Shown here in pieces: positions 58,946 to 64,000 of a stretch of DNA of 64,000 nucleotides. The DNA comes from Flavobacterium sp. (GTDB lineage: Bacteria > Bacteroidota > Bacteroidia > Flavobacteriales > Flavobacteriaceae). Numbering within the stretch: position 1 is the stretch's first letter; each line of letters begins with the position of its first letter. Under the pieces are notes generated by a model. The model made no database searches and was not told the origin of the DNA. It saw nothing but the letters and a program-made list of their open reading frames with translations. Location: positions 124,001 to 188,000 of the forward strand of contig JAEUTY010000001.1 of assembly GCA_016787805.1 (NCBI GenBank). Reading direction: 5' to 3'. The position numbers and the translations under genes were made by a program.

Positions 58946-59434
58946 ATAAGCAAAAGAGTTTTCGTTTTCAAAAACTACGGTTACATGTTCTTTAGATGAA
59001 GTAGAAAGCGAAATGCCTTTAAAATCAGCTTTTACAGGGTATTTTTTATGATTTCTATCAATGAGAACAGCCGTTTTAAATTTTTTGATTGGAACATCCA
59101 AAAAGTGCTTAACACCATAAATCAATGTCGTTCCCGAATTGAGTACATCGTCCACCAAAACCAAGCCTTTATTTTGATAGTCACTCGCAGCAATTGAAGT
59201 AGTAATGGCCGAATTGGGATTGTGTTTGTCAATTTTAACTTCACAAAGCACTACTTTAATATCGGAGATGGCTTCTAATTGAGTAGCAATTTTGGTTGCC
59301 AAAACATAACCATTGGAGGCAATCCCTGCAATAGTGATGTTTTTTTCATCAATAAAAGTCTCATACACTTGATAAGCAATTCGCTTAATAATATGATTGA
59401 TTTGCTCTTGGTTGAGAATAGTATTTTGACTCAT
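58937..59434 (-). CDS. Phosphoribosyltransferase-family protein (PyrR-like)
   Basis: A 165-residue protein with the PRPP-binding motif LVLVDDVLNSGTTLIYG and the PyrR-like AVLIDRNHKKYPVKADFKG. It could act as a uracil phosphoribosyltransferase or pyrimidine regulator. No PyrR-type RNA binding site is seen near it. The C-terminal STSSKEHVTVVFENENS matches PyrR ends. It lies on the minus strand just after the methyltransferase gene (5 bp gap). Confidence 0.83.
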   Translation of the reverse strand: MSQNTILNQEQINHIIKRIAYQVYETFIDEKNITIAGIASNGYVLATKIATQLEAISDIKVVLCEVKIDKHNPNSAITTSIAASDYQNKGLVLVDDVLNSGTTLIYGVKHFLDVPIKKFKTAVLIDRNHKKYPVKADFKGISLSTSSKEHVTVVFENENSFAYLA

Positions 59435-59439
59435 AATGA

Positions 59440-60021
59440 TTATTTTTTGGTAAAGATAAAAAAGAGTTCGTTTCCTTTTCGAGGTTGAATTGAATTATGT
59501 GCTGTTTCGAGTGTTTTTATATCAAATTTATCAGCAAATAAGCGGATGTATTCTTCAGATGAACCTCCAAATGGTGGTCCAGATTCAGTTAAAGGAAATT
59601 GAAATAGTAAACCAACAAGTTTCCCTTTTGGTTGCAAAATTGCCTGCATTTTGTCAGCATATTGTTGACGCATTTCTACATTCAAAGCGCAAAAGAAAGT
59701 TTGCTCAATAATCAAGTCAAAGGTTTCATTCAACTCAAAAAAGTCTATTTCTAAGAAAAACTTATCGTCTACATTAGGAAATTTATTCTTCAGATTTTTA
59801 ATCGGAGTTGACGCATAATCCAAAACATAAACATTAGTAAATCCTGCTTCAATCAGGTACTGAAATTCATAACTATTTCCAGCACCAGGAATTAAAATTT
59901 TGATGTTTTTGTCGGTCAATTGGTCGATGTATTCTTTCAACGGAGTTGTAATGGCACCACAATCCCAACCAATTTCATTGTTTTGGTAACGGTTTTCCCA
60001 ATAATCACTATTCAGTTTCAT
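59440..60021 (-). CDS. TPMT-like SAM-dependent methyltransferase
   Basis: About 193 residues from the ATG at 60021; an ATG at 60033 is equally possible, and both overlap the downstream end of the S4 gene. It begins LNSDYWENRYQNNEIGWDCG, then has motif I ILIPGAGNSYEFQYLIEAGF, VYVLDYAS and FDLIIEQTFFCAL, as in thiopurine S-methyltransferases and related thiol or halide methylases. The FQFPLTESGPPFGGSSEEY segment is characteristic. The substrate is unknown; small thiols or iodide are known for relatives. Confidence 0.85.
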   Translation of the reverse strand: MKLNSDYWENRYQNNEIGWDCGAITTPLKEYIDQLTDKNIKILIPGAGNSYEFQYLIEAGFTNVYVLDYASTPIKNLKNKFPNVDDKFFLEIDFFELNETFDLIIEQTFFCALNVEMRQQYADKMQAILQPKGKLVGLLFQFPLTESGPPFGGSSEEYIRLFADKFDIKTLETAHNSIQPRKGNELFFIFTKK

Positions 60022-60400
60022 CGTGTTCGTCATTAAAGTCAAATTCAAAATCTTCAAGATCGCGTCGGTCTTTTTTAGTTGGTCTTCCGTCTCCTGTTTT
60101 TCGGTAATGTTCTTTTGATAGTTTTAGAAGTTCTAAATGTGCAAAAGCTTCAACAGGCGTTTCATCTTTTCTATAAACATCAACTAGTTTAGCTCCCACA
60201 CGATTCTGTGGAATGTCCAAAACAGTAATGATATAATTAATTTGGTCTTTCCGAAACGTAATTTTATCGCTTGGAAAAACTTCTCTTGATGCCTTAGCTA
60301 CTTGGCCATTCACTGTTATGTGGTTCTTTTTACAAGCCTCAGTAACCATGTTTCGAGTTTTGTAATAACGAACACACCACAAGTATTTATCAACTCTCAT
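60008..60400 (-). CDS. S4-domain RNA-binding protein (Hsp15/HslR-like)
   Basis: A 130-residue protein starting MRVDKYLWCVRYYKTRNMVT with the S4 fold (KNHITVNGQVAKASREVF) and a basic then acidic tail (GRPTKKDRRDLEDFEFDF). Hsp15-type proteins bind stalled 50S subunits carrying peptidyl-tRNA. The length is normal. The gene's 3' end overlaps the methyltransferase gene by 14 bp or more. Confidence 0.88.
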   Translation of the reverse strand: MRVDKYLWCVRYYKTRNMVTEACKKNHITVNGQVAKASREVFPSDKITFRKDQINYIITVLDIPQNRVGAKLVDVYRKDETPVEAFAHLELLKLSKEHYRKTGDGRPTKKDRRDLEDFEFDFNDEHDETE

Positions 60401-60479
60401 AAATTTTTCTAAATTCGGCGTTAAATAGTTTACAAAAATAAATCAATATTGTATCTTGCGGCCAAATTTTATAAATATT

Positions 60480-61454
60480 ATGAAAAAAGTTTTTAACTTG
60501 ATTTTATTGGTTGCATTAAGTGCTTTTGTTTTTTCTTGTAACAAAAATGAAGATGAAGTTACACCAATTCGAGATTACGCAGAACAGTATGCTACAGATA
60601 TTGAAACAATTAAAGATTTTTTAAAAACACATTCAATAACTGTAACCAATAATCCTGGTTTTATTGATGATCAAGATATAAGTTTTACTGAAGTTTCCGA
60701 ATTGTCAGCTGCTTCTATTTGGGGTTCTGACGATACAACTCACAAGGCAGATTTGTTAGAATGGCCCGTTGAGAAAGATGGATTTACTTATACCATCTAC
60801 TATTTACAATTGCGACAAGGAAGTGGAGCGAATAGTAAATCACCATGTAATTATGATGATGTAATGGTTGCTTACAAAGGTTTCTTGTTTGATGATGATT
60901 TGACTAATTTTCAAACCAATGCTAATCCTCAGGATTATCTTAATCTTGGGACATCCATTCGCAGTTGGAGTGAAATTTTGCCTAAATTCAAAACAGGGAG
61001 TTATGTGCCAAATGCCAATGGTACTCTATCTTACACCGATTTTGGTGCAGGAGTTATTTTTGTTCCTTCAGGGTTGGCCTATTTCAATGGCTCACCTACA
61101 GGAATTCCGGCCTATTCACCTCTAATTTTTGGATTTAAACTTTTAGAAGTAAAAAGAATTGATCACGATGGGGATGGTATTTTTACCTATCAAGAAGATA
61201 TAGGAAGTTCTACATCGGCTAATACACCAGATGGTTATTTAAGAGACAATGATACCACTCACGAAGATGATACCGATCAAGATGGAAAACCCGATTTTGT
61301 GGACACTGATGATGATGGGGACGGTTTTTTAACCAACTTTGAACTTAAAAAACCAGATGGGACTTATCATACTTATGAAACAGTGCCTAGTTGCGCAGGA
61401 GAAACTCCAAAAAGATACTTATCTAGAACGTGTTTTCCTCCATTTATAGACTAA
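60480..61454 (+). CDS. FKBP-like lipoprotein with calcium-type repeats
   Basis: 324 residues from the ATG at 60480. A lipoprotein signal (VFSC, Cys18) is followed by NKNEDE, a surface-export-like acidic start. The middle (about 95-215) reads as an FKBP peptidyl-prolyl isomerase type domain (YYLQLRQGSGANSKSP, VMVAYKGFLFDDDLTNFQTN, LPKFKTGSYVPN). The C-terminal part has thrombospondin type 3/EF-hand-like repeats (DHDGDGIFTYQEDIG, DDTDQDGKPDFVDTDDDGDG). Catalytic ability is uncertain because aromatic pocket residues cannot be checked by eye. Confidence 0.8.
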   Translation: MKKVFNLILLVALSAFVFSCNKNEDEVTPIRDYAEQYATDIETIKDFLKTHSITVTNNPGFIDDQDISFTEVSELSAASIWGSDDTTHKADLLEWPVEKDGFTYTIYYLQLRQGSGANSKSPCNYDDVMVAYKGFLFDDDLTNFQTNANPQDYLNLGTSIRSWSEILPKFKTGSYVPNANGTLSYTDFGAGVIFVPSGLAYFNGSPTGIPAYSPLIFGFKLLEVKRIDHDGDGIFTYQEDIGSSTSANTPDGYLRDNDTTHEDDTDQDGKPDFVDTDDDGDGFLTNFELKKPDGTYHTYETVPSCAGETPKRYLSRTCFPPFID

Positions 61455-61485
61455 AAAAAGTCCCGAATTATCGGGACTTTTTTTT
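61453..61485. terminator. Bidirectional terminator between the FKBP-like and transketolase genes
   Basis: GTCCCGA (61460-61466) pairs with TCGGGAC (61471-61477), with a four-base loop and A and T runs on both sides. Confidence 0.88.
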
Positions 61486-61489
61486 ACAT

Positions 61490-62443
61490 TTATTTTCTTT
61501 TCATTACCTTTTCAACCGCTTCAACAATTGCTTGATTATTGAGTTTGTATTTTTCCATCAATTGTTCGGGTGTTCCGCTTTCTCCAAACGAATCTTGAAC
61601 TGCTACAAATTCTTGCGGTTTTGGATTGTTCAAAGCTAATGTTCGAGCAACACTTTCTCCCAAACCTCCTAAAATATTATGTTCTTCTGCAGTTACAACA
61701 CAACCTGTTTTAGCTACTGATTTTAAAATAGCTTCTTCATCCAATGGTTTAATAGTGTGAATATTAATTACTTCTGCAGAAATTCCTTTTGCTTCAAGAG
61801 TCTCGGCAGCGATTAAGGCTTCCCAAACCAAATGTCCGGTTGCTATTATAGTTACATCAGTTCCTTCATTTAACATAATTGCTTTGCCAATAATAAAAGG
61901 TTCGTCAGCAGGCATGAAATTTGGAACAACTGGGCGACCAAAACGCAAATAGGCTGGACCATGATGATCGGCCAAAGCAATAGTCGCTGCTTTAGTTTGG
62001 TTGTAATCGCAGGTATTGATAACGGTCATTCCTGGCAACATTTTCATCAAACCAATGTCTTCCAAAATTTGGTGAGTTGCTCCATCTTCTCCCAAAGTTA
62101 GCCCAGCGTGAGAAGCACAAATTTTTACATTTTTATCCGAATAGGCTACTGATTGACGAATTTGATCGTACACTCTTCCTGTAGAGAAGTTAGCAAACGT
62201 TCCTGTAAAAGGAATTTTACCTCCGATAGTTAAACCCGCAGCAATTCCAATCATGTTGGCTTCAGCAATTCCGATTTGAAAAAAGCGTTCGGGATGATTT
62301 TTTTTGAAATCGTCAAATTTTAATGAGCCAATCAAATCGGCACATAAAGCGACAACATTTTCATTTTTTTGTCCGAGTTCGGTCATTCCAGCGCCAAACC
62401 CTGAACGAGTTTCTTTACTTCCTGTATTGGTATATTTTTTCAT
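61490..62443 (-). CDS. Transketolase, C-terminal subunit
   Basis: A 317-residue protein corresponding to the pyrimidine-binding and C-terminal domains of transketolase: RSGFGAGMTELGQKNENVVA, FQIGIAEANMIGIAAGL (with the catalytic Glu), FANFSTGRVYDQIRQSVAY, SHAGLTLGEDGATHQILEDI. It works with the N-terminal subunit encoded upstream in the pentose phosphate pathway. Split transketolase genes are common in this phylum. The 71 bp spacer between the two genes holds a short GC-richer repeat (TAGGCTTCAGGCTTTAGGCA). Confidence 0.92.
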   Translation of the reverse strand: MKKYTNTGSKETRSGFGAGMTELGQKNENVVALCADLIGSLKFDDFKKNHPERFFQIGIAEANMIGIAAGLTIGGKIPFTGTFANFSTGRVYDQIRQSVAYSDKNVKICASHAGLTLGEDGATHQILEDIGLMKMLPGMTVINTCDYNQTKAATIALADHHGPAYLRFGRPVVPNFMPADEPFIIGKAIMLNEGTDVTIIATGHLVWEALIAAETLEAKGISAEVINIHTIKPLDEEAILKSVAKTGCVVTAEEHNILGGLGESVARTLALNNPKPQEFVAVQDSFGESGTPEQLMEKYKLNNQAIVEAVEKVMKRK

Positions 62444-62514
62444 TTTTATAATGCTATAGGCTTCAGGCTTTAGGCAATAGGCATATAGCCTAACGCTTAA
62501 TGCTTAAAGCAATT

Positions 62515-63360
62515 TTAATAATCGCCTAAAGTTACTGGGTTTTGTTCTAATGCTTTTGCTAATTGCTCATCGTTCGGTGCTTTTCCGTGCCACGCGTGCG
62601 TGTGCATCATAAAATCGACTCCATTACCCATTTCGGTGTACAATAAAACGCAAACCGGTTTTCCTTTTCCGGTTCTCGATTTGGCGTCGTTCATTCCATT
62701 GAGAATGGCTTCAATATTGTTGCCTTCTTTAATTTCTAAAACTTCCCAATCAAAAGCTTCAAATTTGGCTTTTAAGCTTCCCATGTTCAATACTTCGTCA
62801 GTTGTACCGTCGATTTGTTTACCATTGACGTCAATTGTAGCGATTAAATTGTCTACTTTTTTGGCAGAAGCGTACATAATGGCTTCCCAATTTTGACCTT
62901 CTTGCAATTCGCCATCACCGTGAAGTGAGTAAATCAAATGTTTGTCATTGTTAAGTTTTTTGGCTTGCGCTGCTCCAATGGCAACTGACAAACCTTGTCC
63001 GAGTGACCCCGAAGCCATACGAACGCCAGGTAAACCTTCGTGTGTTGTAGGATGACCTTGTAAACGCGAATTTAGTTTTCGGAAAGTGGCCAATTCGCTT
63101 ACTGGAAAATAGCCGCTTCGCGCCAATACACTGTAAAAAACAGGCGAAATATGACCATTGGAAAGAAAGAAAATATCTTCTTCTTTTCCGTCCATGTCAA
63201 AACCGTTTTTACGATTCATAATGTTTTGGTACAGCGTTACTAAAAATTCTGTGCAACCCAAAGAACCTCCTGGATGACCTGAATTTACGGCGTGAACCAT
63301 TCGAAGAATATCTCTTCGTACTTGTGTTGTTACGTCTTGTAGTTGTTGAATGTTAGACAT
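62515..63360 (-). CDS. Transketolase, N-terminal subunit
   Basis: A 281-residue thiamine-diphosphate-binding half: NSGHPGGSLGCTEFLVTLY, SNGHISPVFYSVLARSG, LPGVRMASGSLGQGLSVAIG and SLHGDGELQEGQNWEA (the ThDP/metal motif GDGx...N). It transfers two-carbon ketol units between sugar phosphates together with the C-terminal subunit. First gene of the operon, with a consensus promoter close upstream. Confidence 0.92.
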   Translation of the reverse strand: MSNIQQLQDVTTQVRRDILRMVHAVNSGHPGGSLGCTEFLVTLYQNIMNRKNGFDMDGKEEDIFFLSNGHISPVFYSVLARSGYFPVSELATFRKLNSRLQGHPTTHEGLPGVRMASGSLGQGLSVAIGAAQAKKLNNDKHLIYSLHGDGELQEGQNWEAIMYASAKKVDNLIATIDVNGKQIDGTTDEVLNMGSLKAKFEAFDWEVLEIKEGNNIEAILNGMNDAKSRTGKGKPVCVLLYTEMGNGVDFMMHTHAWHGKAPNDEQLAKALEQNPVTLGDY

Positions 63361-63386
63361 TTGTTGTAGTTAAAAATTTAATGCCT

Positions 63387-63417
63387 CAAAAGTAAAAGTA
63401 ATTTTAAAGCTTGGCAA
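63387..63417 (-). promoter_or_regulatory. Promoter of the transketolase genes
   Basis: On the minus strand TTG (63417-63415), 20 bases, then TACTTTTG (63394-63387). It matches the phylum consensus, 27 bp before the ATG. Confidence 0.65.
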
Positions 63418-63544
63418 ATGTATTTATCAATAGTTATGAGCAATTCTAAAGAGTTTTTAACGAAGTTGTAGTTCTTGATTTAAACCTGATTTCTTAGAAG
63501 CTCTGCTGCGTGAGTGATTACTTCACATAGAATTTATTTTCATT

Positions 63545-63680
63545 GGAGTTCAGTGAATTTCATTTGGAGCGGCATCCTTTTGCGCAACGCAGAGGAGCAA
63601 AAGATACAGCGGATAGCACGGTCCCGATGGACAAAAACAAGTTAGTAAAACGTAGTTTTTGCCAATCGGGGACACGACCA
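63545..63680. repeat. Intergenic region with interspersed palindromic repeat
   Basis: The 417 bp between the transketolase and tgt genes hold no credible gene. From about 63550 the sequence has GGAGCGGCATCCTTTTGC and GCAAAAGATACAGCGGATAG, which form an ATC(C)TTTTGC/GCAAAAGAT hairpin and match a repeat type I know from flavobacterial intergenic DNA. A second stem pairs 63621-63638 (starting GTCCCGATGG) with 63655-63673 (ending CGGGGAC). The GCTATCCGCT core on the minus strand resembles GCTTTCCGTT of the element at 19561. Confidence 0.5.
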
Positions 63681-63750
63681 AATCATTTGCAATTGCATTC
63701 AAAAATGTTAAATAAAATCCTAAATCACGATGCTAAAAATCTAAATCATT

Positions 63751-63758
63751 TATCTTTG
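63751..63758 (+). promoter_or_regulatory. -7 promoter box of tgt
   Basis: TATCTTTG lies 19 bp before the tgt ATG and matches the TAnnTTTG element; no properly spaced TTG is seen upstream. Confidence 0.4.
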
Positions 63759-63777
63759 CCAACTGAAAAATGCCAAA

Positions 63778-64000
63778 ATGAAATTTGATTTATTACAAAA
63801 AGACCCCAATTCGAAAGCCAGAGCAGGAAAAATTACGACCGATCATGGAGTAATTGAAACGCCGATATTTATGCCAGTTGGAACGGTTGCCTCGGTAAAA
63901 GGAGTGCACCAGCGCGAACTGAAAAACGACATCAATCCCGATATTATTTTAGGAAATACGTACCATTTGTATTTGCGTCCGCAGACGGCAATATTGGAAC
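63778..64000 (+). CDS. tgt: Queuine tRNA-ribosyltransferase (5' part, cut by window)
   Basis: The first 74 codons are seen: [20 protein letters not shown], then [20 protein letters not shown] and [18 protein letters not shown], which are the typical N-terminal segments of bacterial Tgt. The enzyme exchanges guanine at the wobble position of certain tRNAs for the queuosine precursor. The catalytic Asp residues lie beyond the window, so activity cannot be judged. Confidence 0.93.
   Translation, partial: MKFDLLQKDPNSKARAGKITTDHGVIETPIFMPVGTVASVKGVHQRELKNDINPDIILGNTYHLYLRPQTAILE

Noticed and set aside
63543..63788. 81-codon plus-strand frame before tgt
   Set aside because: It runs through the interspersed palindromic repeat and overlaps the tgt start; it is explained by the repeat.
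1..64000. Mobile elements, phage genes, integrases, toxin-antitoxin or defence systems
   Set aside because: I looked on both strands for transposase, recombinase and known defence motifs and saw none; base composition looks even apart from short repeats.

Overview
The window is about 35% GC and gene-dense, and it reads as a chromosome segment of a Flavobacterium-like member of the Flavobacteriaceae (Bacteroidota). Four things support this: promoter boxes of the TAnnTTTG type, type IX secretion C-terminal domains, lipoproteins with acidic residues right after the lipobox Cys, and a flexirubin-type pigment cluster whose tyrosine ammonia-lyase closely resembles the Flavobacterium johnsoniae enzyme as I recall its sequence.

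Layout. 1-6742 (minus): a cassette of diheme cytochrome lipoprotein plus secreted FG-GAP/ASPIC protein, present twice in tandem; the outermost gene runs off the left edge. 6873-12453: housekeeping genes (rmuC, a DUF4476 protein, an rRNA pseudouridine synthase, trmL, a large methyltransferase). 12450-18018: a cobalamin uptake locus, with a BtuFCD-like ABC transporter on the minus strand, a 38-residue membrane ORF, a cobalamin riboswitch and a TonB-dependent receptor. 18093-21949: an S41 protease lipoprotein, an interspersed repeat, and an ECF sigma operon with a membrane partner and two DUF4252 proteins. 22022-23672: a MerR/B12-binding (CarH-like) regulator divergent from a secreted protein.

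23729-57804 is the flexirubin/aryl-polyene cluster: a halogenase-like flavoenzyme on the minus strand, then 34 tightly packed plus-strand genes. Tyrosine ammonia-lyase should make 4-coumarate and a PaaK-like ligase should activate it. Ketosynthases, a CLF-like partner, one ketoreductase, three hotdog proteins and two ACPs should build the aryl polyene. DarA/DarB should make the dialkylresorcinol half. Candidate acyl-transfer enzymes (LpxL-like, BtrH-like, C45 Ntn, PlsC-like), an ABC exporter, an MMPL fusion, LolA-like and lipoprotein factors and three outer-membrane barrels would join, move and place the product. This cluster type is known; its unresolved parts are the most interesting content of the window.

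57942-64000: terminators, a tRNA operon (Lys-Lys-Leu), aroK, a PyrR-like phosphoribosyltransferase, a TPMT-like methyltransferase, an S4-domain protein, an FKBP-like lipoprotein, split transketolase genes, another interspersed repeat, and the start of tgt. I found no CRISPR array, insertion sequence, prophage or integrase. All functions come from motif recognition; no searches were run.
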